From assembly GCF_003697845.1 (NCBI RefSeq), contig NZ_RDQE01000010.1:1-64000 (forward strand): a stretch of DNA of 64,000 nucleotides, written 5' to 3'. Under the pieces are notes generated by a model. That model searched no databases. It saw only the letters and a list, made by a program, of their open reading frames with translations, and was not told the DNA's origin. This document shows positions 18,361 through 27,240 of the stretch, one piece after another. Position numbers and translations under genes: made by a program. The DNA is from Halobellus captivus (lineage in GTDB: Archaea > Halobacteriota > Halobacteria > Halobacteriales > Haloferacaceae). The stretch's first letter is position 1. Every line of letters starts with the position of its first letter.

Positions 18361-18457
18361 ACCCGTCGACTGTGCGACCGTCGGACGTCGGCGGATCGGG
18401 ACCCGCTCGGCGCCGGTTCGACGTCGATACTGGCTCGATCCCGATCCGACATTGATA

Positions 18458-18471
18458 CGATCTCGAGATCG
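18458..18471. repeat. 14-bp perfect palindrome, possible operator
   Basis: CGATCTCGAGATCG reads the same on both strands. It lies 50-63 nt before the lipoprotein gene start, near where its promoter should be, and after the propeller-pseudokinase gene. It could be a regulator site or chance. Confidence 0.35.
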
Positions 18472-18520
18472 AGAATACATGGACAAGTGATATGTCTGGC
18501 GACGAAGAACGTGTCAGCGT

Positions 18521-19198
18521 ATGCCATCACGTCGTCGATTCCTGGTTGCGGGGGCCACGGCGGGAACGATCGCCCTCAGCGGGTGTACTGACGCCGTCGA
18601 GATCGCCACACAGGAGGAGATCGAGCGATCGGCCGAACCAGCGGAGCCGGACGAGGAGAGCGTCGAGGAGACCGGTTTCGAGCAGGTTCGAAGCGAGACC
18701 GTCGTCGTCGAGGAGGAGTTCGAGGAGTTCGGCCAGCGCCGGGAGTTCACGGCCCGGACGGAGGTCCGTGCGTACATCCGGGAGATCGAGTCGGAGCTCA
18801 CCGGCCAGGAGGAGTCGGTGTTCGCCGTCGTGAGCACGCCCGGCGTCGACGCCGCCGGCCAGCAGCTGAGCCCGCTCGCGAACATGGACGAGGAGGAGCT
18901 GATCGAGGAGGCGCGCGGCGAGATAAGCGGGGAGTTCGACGGGGAGATCGAGGACCCGGAGCTCGACGAGACGATCGAACAGGAGATATACGGCGAGACG
19001 AGGGAGGTGAGCGTCTACGAGGTGACCGTGATCCTGCCCGACGGCACCGAAGAGCAGGGATACCTCCACCTCACGATCGTCGAACACGGCGAGGACGTCG
19101 TGCTCGTCGCCGGCGCGTACCCCGCGGGCGTCGAGGGCGAACGCGAGCGCATCGAGCGGCTGTTCGAATCGTTAGAGACGGAGGATTCGGAGTCGTAG
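18521..19198 (+). CDS. Haloarchaeal Tat lipoprotein, DUF6517-like
   Basis: 225 residues. The N-terminus MPSRRRFLVAGATAGTIALSGC has a twin-arginine motif and a lipobox (L-S-G-C, Cys22), so the mature protein should be lipid-anchored on the outer face. The remainder is acidic and matches the haloarchaeal pattern E-T-G-F-E-x-V-x-x-E-T-V-V-V-x-E-E-F-E, V-F-A-V-V-S-T-P, V-V-L-V-A-G-A-Y-P, which I associate with DUF6517; function unknown. It lies 160 nt after the propeller-pseudokinase gene on the same strand and could form an export-side partner, though this is inference. It converges with the CarboxypepD-repeat gene. Confidence 0.75.
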   Translation: MPSRRRFLVAGATAGTIALSGCTDAVEIATQEEIERSAEPAEPDEESVEETGFEQVRSETVVVEEEFEEFGQRREFTARTEVRAYIREIESELTGQEESVFAVVSTPGVDAAGQQLSPLANMDEEELIEEARGEISGEFDGEIEDPELDETIEQEIYGETREVSVYEVTVILPDGTEEQGYLHLTIVEHGEDVVLVAGAYPAGVEGERERIERLFESLETEDSES

Positions 19199-19263
19199 AC
19201 CCGGCGGGTTTTACAACGAACACGAAAGTGGTGAGACTGGGTCGATCGAGTGGAAAAGACCGA

Positions 19264-21201
19264 TCAGAAGTCGATGTTGAAGTCCTGTGTCGTCGTCTCT
19301 CCCGAGTCGACCTGAACGGTCGCTTCTTGCTCCTCACCGCTCCGTGAAGCGATCAGCGTGTACTCGCCAGATCCGACGTCCTCGATCAGGAAATCCCCGG
19401 TATCCGAGTCAGAACTGGTCTCCCGAACCGTCTCTCCGTCCTGACGGAGTTCGAGTTCGTAGAGGGCCGGGTTGCCGTTCGCCGTGGTCGTCCCGTTGAT
19501 CGCTCCGTTCTCCTCGAGCTCGAAGTTCTGAGTGACGTCGTCGTTGCCGGTAACGCTGGCCGTATCCGTGGTGTATCCGTCGAGGCTCGCTTCGATCTCG
19601 TACTCGCCTGCCGGGATGTCCTCGATCTCGTAGGCTCCTCCGGCGGGAGTCGTATCGGAGAACTCGTCCTCGCCCACTACCGTGACCGTCGCACCATCGA
19701 GTCCTTCACCGTTCGAGTCAGTAACCGATCCGGAGAGGGTGAACGTACTCTCCTCGAGCTCGATCGGATCCTGTTCACCGAACGACTCGACCGGTCGTTC
19801 GACCGATTCGTAGCCGTCCTCTTCCGGCACCACGTTCAGCGTGTAGCTTCCGGAGAGGTCATCGACGGAGAACTCGTAGCTCTCGCCGGTCGTGCTGGTG
19901 ACGGTCTCGTCGTTTCCGTCGACGAGTTCGATCGACGCGTTGAGTCCGTCCCCGTTCGCGTCGACGACGGTTCCGCTCACGGTCGCGCTCGTCGGAGCGA
20001 TCTCGACGCCGTCGGTTCCGTTTTCGCCGACGTCGACCTCCTGGGTACCGTACTCGAAGACGTCCGTCGAGCCGGCGGAGACCTCGTAGGTCCCGGCCGA
20101 GACGTTCTCGAAGGTGAACGCTCCCCCTTCGGCCGTCGTCGTGCTCGTGTTGCCATCGACCTCCGTGCCGTTCCCGTCCGCTATCCGTTCCGCGGTCACT
20201 TCCACGTCCGTCCCGATCGCCTCGCCGTCGGCGTCGACGACGGTCCCGCTCATCGAGGCGAGAGCGGCGTCCGTGCCGTTCGCGGCTCCGCCGTCGTCGC
20301 CGCCACCGCCGCCGATCAGCCCGAACGCGGAGGCACCGAAGAAGGCCGCGATCAACACGATCAACACGATCGCGCCGATGGCGACGTACTTGCCGATCTC
20401 CGCCATGTCGAACCGGCTCGAGGAGCCCGCACTCGAGAGCCGGTCGGTCGTCGACCCGCCGGAACTCGGCGCGCTCAACGCCGGGACGCGCTGGCTGACC
20501 CGTCTCCGTATCTCCGAACTCGAGAGACCGTGCTCGCGTGAAAGCGTCTGGACCGACTCGTTGATCGAGGCGATCTCCTCGTCGATGAGCCGGCTCCGGA
20601 TCGACTCCTTTGTCGACTCCCACCGCGCTTCGGTGTCGCCGACCGGAACGATGCCGCTCGACCCGTTCGGGGCGACGACCAGGTCGAAGTCCGACAGCGC
20701 GTTCGACTCCGGCGAGTCGGCGACGGCGGCGCGGTTGTACGTGCCCATGAACTCGTTGACGAGTCCGAGCGCGCTCTCGGCGTCGCGCACGCCGACGGTC
20801 CCGCCCTGCCGCGAGCCGATCAGCTCCTCCAGTATCGCGCGGTCCTGAGTGCTTCCCGGAAGCGAGGTTTGGCCGGCGTCGAGCGCCCGGAAGACGCTCA
20901 TGTCGTCGGCGGAGTCGTCTATCGTGTACCCCCACTCGCTTTCGATCCGGTCGCGAAGCGCGTCGATGAACTCCCGCATCGAGCCGTCCCGCGTGTCGTA
21001 CACCGCGTAGAACTGTTCGGTGCGTGCGTTTCGAGTCTCCCGTGCCCGGAAGAACATCGTGAACTTTCGCTCACGCCCCGTCTCGATCGCGAGTCTGACC
21101 CCGTCGTAAAACAGGTCCTTCACCCGCTCGTTCGACCGCCCGGCCTCGCCCGTCGGCGAGTGTTCGTTCCCTTTCGTGTCGTATACGCGTAGTGATGGCA
21201 T
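19264..21201 (-). CDS. Membrane protein with novel N-terminal domain and carboxypeptidase-regulatory-like repeats
   Basis: 645 residues, third gene of the tubulin-like operon, starting 6 nt after the GTPase stop. The cytoplasmic part (1-265) opens with MPSLRVYDTKG and has a basic patch E-T-G-R-E-R-K-F-T-M-F-F-R; it matches nothing I recognise. One strong helix (~268-290) follows, then a Gly/Asp linker and four beta-sandwich repeats of carboxypeptidase-regulatory-like type (S-G-T-V-V-D-A-x-G, ...F-x-x-E-x-V-x-A-G-x-Y-x-V...) to the C-terminus, presumably outside the cell. It could link an inner tubulin/GTPase assembly to the S-layer or outer surface. No catalytic residues are visible. Confidence 0.85.
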   Translation of the reverse strand: MPSLRVYDTKGNEHSPTGEAGRSNERVKDLFYDGVRLAIETGRERKFTMFFRARETRNARTEQFYAVYDTRDGSMREFIDALRDRIESEWGYTIDDSADDMSVFRALDAGQTSLPGSTQDRAILEELIGSRQGGTVGVRDAESALGLVNEFMGTYNRAAVADSPESNALSDFDLVVAPNGSSGIVPVGDTEARWESTKESIRSRLIDEEIASINESVQTLSREHGLSSSEIRRRVSQRVPALSAPSSGGSTTDRLSSAGSSSRFDMAEIGKYVAIGAIVLIVLIAAFFGASAFGLIGGGGGDDGGAANGTDAALASMSGTVVDADGEAIGTDVEVTAERIADGNGTEVDGNTSTTTAEGGAFTFENVSAGTYEVSAGSTDVFEYGTQEVDVGENGTDGVEIAPTSATVSGTVVDANGDGLNASIELVDGNDETVTSTTGESYEFSVDDLSGSYTLNVVPEEDGYESVERPVESFGEQDPIELEESTFTLSGSVTDSNGEGLDGATVTVVGEDEFSDTTPAGGAYEIEDIPAGEYEIEASLDGYTTDTASVTGNDDVTQNFELEENGAINGTTTANGNPALYELELRQDGETVRETSSDSDTGDFLIEDVGSGEYTLIASRSGEEQEATVQVDSGETTTQDFNIDF

Positions 21202-21207
21202 CCGTGT

Positions 21208-22650
21208 TCACCCCATCTTCTCGAGGAGTTCGTCGAATCCGACGGTCATCACGTTCCCGTTGCGGTCGCGCATCGGGACGCGTTCCCCGTTCTCGTCGGT
21301 CGTCGTCTGGTAGTACACCGGGTGGATGTTCGACCCGGAGGTGTCCTGTACGAGCGTCCGAACCGTCTGGTTGTTCTCGATCAGCGTCTCGCTGACGAAC
21401 TCCCGGAACTCGTCGAAGTACTGGTGTGCCTCGAGCGCCTGCTTGTCGCGGAACTCCTCGGCGAGGATGTCACACTTCGTCGCGACGAGCAGCACGTCCT
21501 TGTTCGAGGCGACGTCCAGGATGTCGAAGTACGGCTCTATCTCCAGCGGCTCGTTGTTGTGGTATCGTTCGACGTCGATGATCAGGATCAGCGTGTTGGC
21601 GTCGCGAACCCGCTGGGCGAGCAGCCGGAGCGTCGAGTTGTCGATCTCGTCGTCCGGACTCATCAACGCGTTCGGCAGGCGTTCGAGGTACTCGCCCGCG
21701 TAGTCGAGGCTCGACAGCTGGATGTTCTTCGGGAACACCCGGCCGTCGACGAAGTTGAAGTTCAGGTCCTCGACGTCGGTCTGGCCGGTCGCGTCGAGCT
21801 TCCAGCCGGTGTCCTTCGACGCCGCGTCGAGGGACCCGACGAGCTCCATGAGGTCGCTGCTCGGGTTCAGCGGCGTGTCGGCCTCGCGGCCGACCGCGTC
21901 GTCGAGCGCGGCCAGGTACTTGCCGACGAGGAAGAGCGACTTCCCCGATCCCTGCGGACCCAACACGAAGAAGTTCTCGGAGGCGTCGTACGTCACGAAG
22001 CGGCGCAGCGTGACCACGAACACCGCCGCCATGAGCGTGTTCACGCCGATGCCGGACCACTCGACGCTCACCTCCGGAGTCGGCGGCACGATCCGGACCG
22101 TCTCGGCGGAGACCTGGAGTATCTGCGGCAGGTTGAGGTGGAACTCGACCAACCCGCCGACGACGATCGCGCTTATCAGATAGAACAGCAGCGTCGCGGA
22201 CCGCCGGAACTCGAGGGCGCTCGCGGTCCGAACCTCGAGGAGCTTGGGACCGCCGCCGACGAGCCCGCCGCCGACGAAGCCGCCGAGGACCCACACGATG
22301 TTGGCCCCGAAGTCGATGTTGGGGATGAAAAGCCCGATCGACAGCAGGGCGACGAGCGCGGAGACGGTACCCAGACACAACAGGATCCCCTGGACTCGTT
22401 TCTTCGGATCGAGGGTCACGAGGACCAACAACCCGAGATAGAGCCCGAACATCAGCGCGGAGAACTGTTCGAGGGTGACGCCCAGAAGCGGGTTCAACGC
22501 GAGGATCGCCGGCCGGACGATGTCCGACGCCTGCCACGCCTCCCCGAGCGAGAGGAAGAGCGGGCCGGCGACGATCACCATCACGGCGAAGTACACGACG
22601 AGAAAGACCTTCTCGCCGTTGTCCTCGAGGAACTCACCGATCGTCGTCAT
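21208..22650 (-). CDS. Multi-pass membrane GTPase of tubulin-like operon
   Basis: 480 residues. Five to six hydrophobic helices fill residues ~15-215. They are followed by a P-loop domain with G1 G-P-Q-G-S-G-K-S (231-238), a G3-like D-Y-A-G-E (316-320), and G4 T-K-C-D (391-394). The G4 motif and the D-x-x-G variant indicate a GTPase, not an ATPase. It starts 5 nt after the tubulin-like gene stop. A distinct GTPase was reported as a constant neighbour of FtsZl1-type tubulin homologues, so it probably controls or powers assembly at the membrane. It ends with an acidic Met-Gly tail that has no recognised role. Confidence 0.85.
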   Translation of the reverse strand: MTTIGEFLEDNGEKVFLVVYFAVMVIVAGPLFLSLGEAWQASDIVRPAILALNPLLGVTLEQFSALMFGLYLGLLVLVTLDPKKRVQGILLCLGTVSALVALLSIGLFIPNIDFGANIVWVLGGFVGGGLVGGGPKLLEVRTASALEFRRSATLLFYLISAIVVGGLVEFHLNLPQILQVSAETVRIVPPTPEVSVEWSGIGVNTLMAAVFVVTLRRFVTYDASENFFVLGPQGSGKSLFLVGKYLAALDDAVGREADTPLNPSSDLMELVGSLDAASKDTGWKLDATGQTDVEDLNFNFVDGRVFPKNIQLSSLDYAGEYLERLPNALMSPDDEIDNSTLRLLAQRVRDANTLILIIDVERYHNNEPLEIEPYFDILDVASNKDVLLVATKCDILAEEFRDKQALEAHQYFDEFREFVSETLIENNQTVRTLVQDTSGSNIHPVYYQTTTDENGERVPMRDRNGNVMTVGFDELLEKMG

Positions 22651-22655
22651 CTATG

Positions 22656-25600
22656 TCACTCCCCCCCGTCGAGCGTTTCGGAGGGCGCGTCCGCCTGCTT
22701 CGCCCCGTCCGTGAACGGGACGCGCTCGATGTGTTCCTCCAGGAGGTCGCGTTTGATCTCCCCCTCGTTCCGGAGGAAGAACTGGGTGTCGTTGGGGTTC
22801 TCGAGGTTCAACACCTCGTTCCGCCGGACGTAGTACCCCTCGTCGAGGCCGTGGGTGTGGTGAACCAGGATGTCGGTGTCGTCGGACGCCTCCTTGGCCT
22901 GGTACCCGGTCTGGTAGCCGTCGGCTTCGACCTCCGCCCGGAGGTTGTCCAGGAAGATCCCGTCGATGAAGATCCCGAGCCCGATGTCCCAGCTTCCGCC
23001 GGCCTCGACCGGGAACGAGGCGAAGTTCTCGCTGCCGGCACCCAGGTTGTACGCGCCCTGGAAGACGGGTTTGAGGTCGGCCACGTCGCCGATCTGGTTT
23101 ATCGCCCGGCTCATCACGCCGACGACGATGTTCATGTCGTTGTATCGGGAGCGGTCGCCGCTGATCCGGCGTTTCCGGATCCCGGTGTACTTGGGGTTGT
23201 GTGCGTTCTTCGCGAGCTCCTCTAAGGAGCCGCGGAGCCGCTGTTTCTCCGTCTCGTCGTCGAACAGCTTGCTCTCGGCGATGTCGGCGTCGTCGCGGAG
23301 CTGGAGGATGTCATGGGGTTTGACCGTCTTGACGTAGTGGTACTCCTCATCCTCGGTCGAGACGGACGTCTCCCGGCTCTCGTTGTAGTTCTCCCGGAGG
23401 TTGCGGTACTTCCCCTGGGAGTTGATGAACGCGTCGCGCGGGCCGTTGAGCTCCTCGAAGAGGCTGACCGTCCCCTCGTACAGCTCTGCTTTGTGTTCCG
23501 CGTCCTCGAGCTCCGACTGGAGCTCGTCGCGGCGACGCTCGATGTCGTCGGTCTCGACGACCTCGTCCTTGATCAGCTCCTCGAACTCGTGTGCGAGCTC
23601 GGAGAAGCTCGCGCCCGAGTCGAGCTGGCGTTCGATCTCGTCGAGCGCCCGCGGACTGTCGGTCTCGAGTTCGGCGCGGGTCTCGGTGACGATGTCCCGG
23701 CGGCGGTCCTCGAGTTCCTCCTCTATCGTCCGCTGGAGGCTGTCGACGGAGAAATCCAGCTCGATCGACAGCGAGTCCCCGGCACGGGAGATCGCGAAGA
23801 CCTCGTTGTCGTCGAGCTGGTTGCGTTTCATCCGGTAGTTCTTCTGTGCCTGCTTGCGCTCCTCCTCGCCGGAGGTGTCCCACGGGAGGATGGACTCGAT
23901 GGTTCCCTCCTCCTGGTTCATCAGGAGGAACGCCTCCTTCGCGTCCGCCAGGTCGGCGAGCGAGCCGTTTATTCGCCGCTCGGTGTCGGAGACGTTGATC
24001 CCGACGCGGTCGAACTCCTCGGAGAGCTCGTTGAGCGTGCTCCGCACCTGTCCGTCGCTCACCGCCTCGAGCTGGTCCTCGGTCTCCGCGTTCTTCACCT
24101 CGCGGGCGTACGCCTCGAGCGCCATCTCGAGCTCGTCGCCCATCCGCTCGGCGTCGATCGACCGGCAGTCCTCGTACTCCTCGTAGATGGGCTGAACCGA
24201 CCGCTCCCACTCGTCGACGCGACGGTCGACCTCGTCCTGTTGGGATCGCCGTCGCTCCTCGAGCTCCTCGTCCGCGTCCTCGAGGTCCGCCTGGAGCCGG
24301 TCGCGGCGATCGGCCGCCTCCTCGAGTTTGGCCTCGAGCTGGTTGAGCCGGACGCCGGCGTTTATCGCCTCGTCCTCCAGCGCGAGGAGGTAGCTGATCG
24401 TGCTCTCGACGCGGTTGTCGTCGACGGCGCGAAGCCGGACGAGCAGGTCCTTCCGGTGTGCGAGGCGGTTCAGCTCGTCGCGGATCACGTCGCCGAGCTG
24501 TTTGTCGATGCTGTCGACGAACTGCTCGCCGTCGGTGCTCACCTCGGCGGTCCCGGCACGGATGGAGCCGCCGATCACCTCGATGAGCTCGACGATGTCG
24601 TCCGTCTCCATCTCCGCCTCCGAGACGATCTCGCGGTAGATCGAGACCGACTCGTAGTCGAGCTCGGTGAAGAGATCGAGGTCGAGAAGCGACTTCACGT
24701 TGTTGAGCCGCGTCTCGAGGTCGGTCCGGTCGGAGTCGTGGAGCTCGCCGTTCATGCCGTCGGGGCTCCACTCGCGCGAGAGGAACCGGTCGACGCCCGC
24801 GTAGATGTCCGCCTCCGCCTCGAGGGCGTCCTGTTTGGCGTTCAGGATGTCCTTCGTGACGGTTTTCGCGTCCTGGATCGCGTCGACGTTGTACCGGAGT
24901 ACCTGCGGGATCCCGATGATGAACGGCGCGTGGGAGGGCGTGTCCGCGAACGGGTCCTCCATGTCCATCATGTTGTAGTAGGTCGCGATGAGGTAGATCG
25001 CGGCCCGGTCGAACTCCAGGAGCGCGTCGGAGCTCTGGAGGATGTTCGCCTTCTTCCCGCCGAACCCGGTTGGGTCGATAGGGATGAGGATCCGGTCCTT
25101 GAACAGGTCCTCGTCCTGAAGGCTCAGGTACTCGAGCTCGGAGAGCGCGGCGTGTGCGTTCGCGTTCTCCGCGTCGCCCTCGTCGTCGTTCGGCAACACG
25201 CCGAACAGGGTGATCTCCGCGGTCCGCTGCGTGCGCTTGAGGTGTTTGACGAGGTCGATGAAGATCCCCGACCCGGAGCCGCCGCCGAGTCCGGCGATGA
25301 CCGCGACCTTCCCGCGGCCCGGGAGGTCGATGGCCGTCCGGACGTCGTCGTCCTCGGCGTACGCCTTGTAGTAGAGCCCCTTCCCCAGACCGCGCTTCCG
25401 GACGACGCCGGTGGCGAAGTCGAGGTTCTCGTTGATGAACTCCGGCTGGAGCCACCAGTTCTCCTCCTCCATCCCGACGCCCGAGGCGATCCGCGGCACC
25501 GCCTCCTCGCCGATGAGGTCGTTCTGGTCGTGGAGCTGGATGTTCCGGGTGAGCGGGAGGTACTCGATGGTGATCTCTCCCGGTCGGCCGGTGTGTTCCG

Positions 25601-25826
25601 AACGGAGCCGGTCTTTGGTCTCCTGGATCTGCTGTTCGATCTCCTTGATTCGTTCGAGGTCACGGTTCTCCTCCTCCTCCGCCGTGTCGATCACGGTCAC
25701 GGTCAACGTCTCGGGGTTCGGGCGGGGCCGCAGGACCGCCTCCTGGACCCAATCGGCTTTCAGAAGTTCGTACGTAATGGCCTTCCCAGCACCCCCGATC
25801 GCAAATATCCTGCTTGGGAGATTCAT
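22656..25826 (-). CDS. Large tubulin/FtsZ-superfamily protein with coiled coils (Tubulin_2 / FtsZl1-like)
   Basis: 1056 residues from ATG 25824-25826; a TTG four codons earlier is rejected because a TATA box lies 32 nt before this ATG. N-terminal Rossmann motif A-I-G-G-A-G-K-A (residues 9-16), tubulin signature A-G-L-G-G-G-S-G-S-G (G181-G187), and a candidate T7 loop R-Y-N-V-D-A-I (N313, D315). Long charged coiled coils around 490-570 and 755-790, then a C-terminal globular domain (~870-1040). FtsZ is about 380 residues, so this is a different class. It matches the predicted membrane-remodelling tubulins (Makarova and Koonin FtsZl1). First gene of an operon with the GTPase and the CarboxypepD-repeat protein. 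Confidence 0.9.
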   Translation of the reverse strand: MNLPSRIFAIGGAGKAITYELLKADWVQEAVLRPRPNPETLTVTVIDTAEEEENRDLERIKEIEQQIQETKDRLRSEHTGRPGEITIEYLPLTRNIQLHDQNDLIGEEAVPRIASGVGMEEENWWLQPEFINENLDFATGVVRKRGLGKGLYYKAYAEDDDVRTAIDLPGRGKVAVIAGLGGGSGSGIFIDLVKHLKRTQRTAEITLFGVLPNDDEGDAENANAHAALSELEYLSLQDEDLFKDRILIPIDPTGFGGKKANILQSSDALLEFDRAAIYLIATYYNMMDMEDPFADTPSHAPFIIGIPQVLRYNVDAIQDAKTVTKDILNAKQDALEAEADIYAGVDRFLSREWSPDGMNGELHDSDRTDLETRLNNVKSLLDLDLFTELDYESVSIYREIVSEAEMETDDIVELIEVIGGSIRAGTAEVSTDGEQFVDSIDKQLGDVIRDELNRLAHRKDLLVRLRAVDDNRVESTISYLLALEDEAINAGVRLNQLEAKLEEAADRRDRLQADLEDADEELEERRRSQQDEVDRRVDEWERSVQPIYEEYEDCRSIDAERMGDELEMALEAYAREVKNAETEDQLEAVSDGQVRSTLNELSEEFDRVGINVSDTERRINGSLADLADAKEAFLLMNQEEGTIESILPWDTSGEEERKQAQKNYRMKRNQLDDNEVFAISRAGDSLSIELDFSVDSLQRTIEEELEDRRRDIVTETRAELETDSPRALDEIERQLDSGASFSELAHEFEELIKDEVVETDDIERRRDELQSELEDAEHKAELYEGTVSLFEELNGPRDAFINSQGKYRNLRENYNESRETSVSTEDEEYHYVKTVKPHDILQLRDDADIAESKLFDDETEKQRLRGSLEELAKNAHNPKYTGIRKRRISGDRSRYNDMNIVVGVMSRAINQIGDVADLKPVFQGAYNLGAGSENFASFPVEAGGSWDIGLGIFIDGIFLDNLRAEVEADGYQTGYQAKEASDDTDILVHHTHGLDEGYYVRRNEVLNLENPNDTQFFLRNEGEIKRDLLEEHIERVPFTDGAKQADAPSETLDGGE

Positions 25827-25855
25827 GCTGACATCCAACGATCCTTACAACTATC

Positions 25856-25861
25856 TATAAA
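25856..25861 (-). promoter_or_regulatory. TATA box of tubulin-like operon
   Basis: On the minus strand TTTATA sits in an AT-rich patch (25846-25868), centred 32 nt before ATG 25826. The predicted transcript start lies about 5 nt before the ATG, so the operon is nearly leaderless. This decides the start codon. Confidence 0.6.
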
Positions 25862-26009
25862 TTATTCGATGGCTGGACGTTTTGTTGACAGATCTCGGAA
25901 ACGAACGCGGGCGGATCGGCGGTTCTCGATCACGCGCCCGGATGGTTCCCCATCGATACAAACGTTCGTTCCCCACAGCTACAAACCGGCCCGCGTGGTA
26001 CGGGTGAGC

Positions 26010-27209
26010 ATGTTGCCGATCGCGGACCGATTCGACTCGGCGTACGACGGCTGTGACGTGTTGTACGGACGCGGACGTACCGCCGACCTCGGAGACTACC
26101 TCGCCGATCGAGGGGTCGACGGCGCGCTCGTCGTCTGTGGTCCGAACGTCGGGACGAACGACGCCCTCATGGAACCCATCCGGGCGGGCCTCGGCGACCG
26201 ACACGCGAGGACCTTCGACGGAACGACTCCCGAGAAGCGGGCCGAGACCGCCTTCGATCTGCTCGAGGCGGCGGCGACGGCGGACGCCGACGCCCTCGTC
26301 GCGGTCGGCGGCGGGAGCAGCCTCGACGTCGCGAGACAGGCGTCCGTCATCGCGGCCGACGGGCGCGACCTCGCCGCCCTCGAGTCGGAGGCCCGCGGGG
26401 GATCGATCGACTCGCCGATCGCGGACCCGGCGTTTCCGGTGGTCGCGATCCCGACCACGTTCGCGGGGGCGGACCTCTCGGCCGGCGGGTCGCTCGAAGT
26501 GCTCTCCGCCGACGCGTCGCCGACGGGCCAGCCGCTGACGGTGAGCGGCTCCGCCATGCCGGTCGCCGACCTGCTCGACCCGGACCTCTTCGAGACGACG
26601 CCGCGGTCCGTCCTCGCCGGCTCGGCGATGAACGGGTTCGATAAGGGGATCGAGACGGTGTACGCCCGCGACGCCTCGCCCGTCAGCGACGCGACCGCAG
26701 TCCACGGGATCCGGCTCCTCTCCGGGTCGCTCCCGGTCGTCGCGGGCGACCGCGCCGGCGACGCGGCGGCCGCGATGGACCGGGCGGTCGCCGGGACGCT
26801 GCTCGTCCAGATCGACCGGAAGATCAGCGTCGTCCACGCGTTCGGCCACGGGTTCGCCCGCCGGTACGACGTCCAGCAGGGCGCGATCCACGCGGTCGTC
26901 GTTCCACACGTCCTCGCGTACCTCTTCGAGGAGGTCGACGCCGGCCGTCGGGCGCTCGCCGCCGGGCTCGGGATCGACGCCGAGGGCCGCGACGACGACG
27001 CGGTCGCCGAGGCGGTCGTCGACGCGGTCGCGAGCGTCCGCGACGCGCTTCCGGTTCCGAACCGTCTCCGCGACGTCGACGTCGTCCGCGAGGACGACCT
27101 CCCCGCGATCGCCGAGTTCATCGCCGAGGACCCGCCGATGGAGCGCGCGCCCGCCGGGATCGACGCCTCGCCGGAGCGGATCGAGGGCGTGCTCCGCGGG
27201 GCGTGGTAG
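26010..27209 (+). CDS. Iron-containing alcohol dehydrogenase family protein
   Basis: 399 residues from ATG 26010 (GTG 26004 also possible); the much longer open frame upstream is antisense to the tubulin-like gene. Group III dehydrogenase features: L-Y-G-R-G-R, the nucleotide motif V-G-G-G-S-S-L-D-V-A-R, I-P-T-T-F-A-G-A-D, and the metal-site histidines H-A-F-G-H-G-F-A-R-R-Y and G-A-I-H-A-V-V-V-P-H-V-L. It would oxidise an alcohol or reduce an aldehyde with NAD(P). Divergent from the tubulin-like operon across 183 nt. It is not glycerol-1-phosphate dehydrogenase by its motifs, as far as I can judge. Substrate unknown. Confidence 0.85.
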   Translation: MLPIADRFDSAYDGCDVLYGRGRTADLGDYLADRGVDGALVVCGPNVGTNDALMEPIRAGLGDRHARTFDGTTPEKRAETAFDLLEAAATADADALVAVGGGSSLDVARQASVIAADGRDLAALESEARGGSIDSPIADPAFPVVAIPTTFAGADLSAGGSLEVLSADASPTGQPLTVSGSAMPVADLLDPDLFETTPRSVLAGSAMNGFDKGIETVYARDASPVSDATAVHGIRLLSGSLPVVAGDRAGDAAAAMDRAVAGTLLVQIDRKISVVHAFGHGFARRYDVQQGAIHAVVVPHVLAYLFEEVDAGRRALAAGLGIDAEGRDDDAVAEAVVDAVASVRDALPVPNRLRDVDVVREDDLPAIAEFIAEDPPMERAPAGIDASPERIEGVLRGAW

Positions 27210-27240
27210 GACGGTCCCCGTCGACCACGTCGGGACGGGG

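Noticed and set aside
23313-26003. Very long open frame on the plus strand opposite the tubulin-like gene
   Set aside because: It is the mirror image of a GC-rich acidic gene (Leu/Val/Arg-rich, no motif). Only its last 400 codons, from 26010, are the alcohol dehydrogenase.
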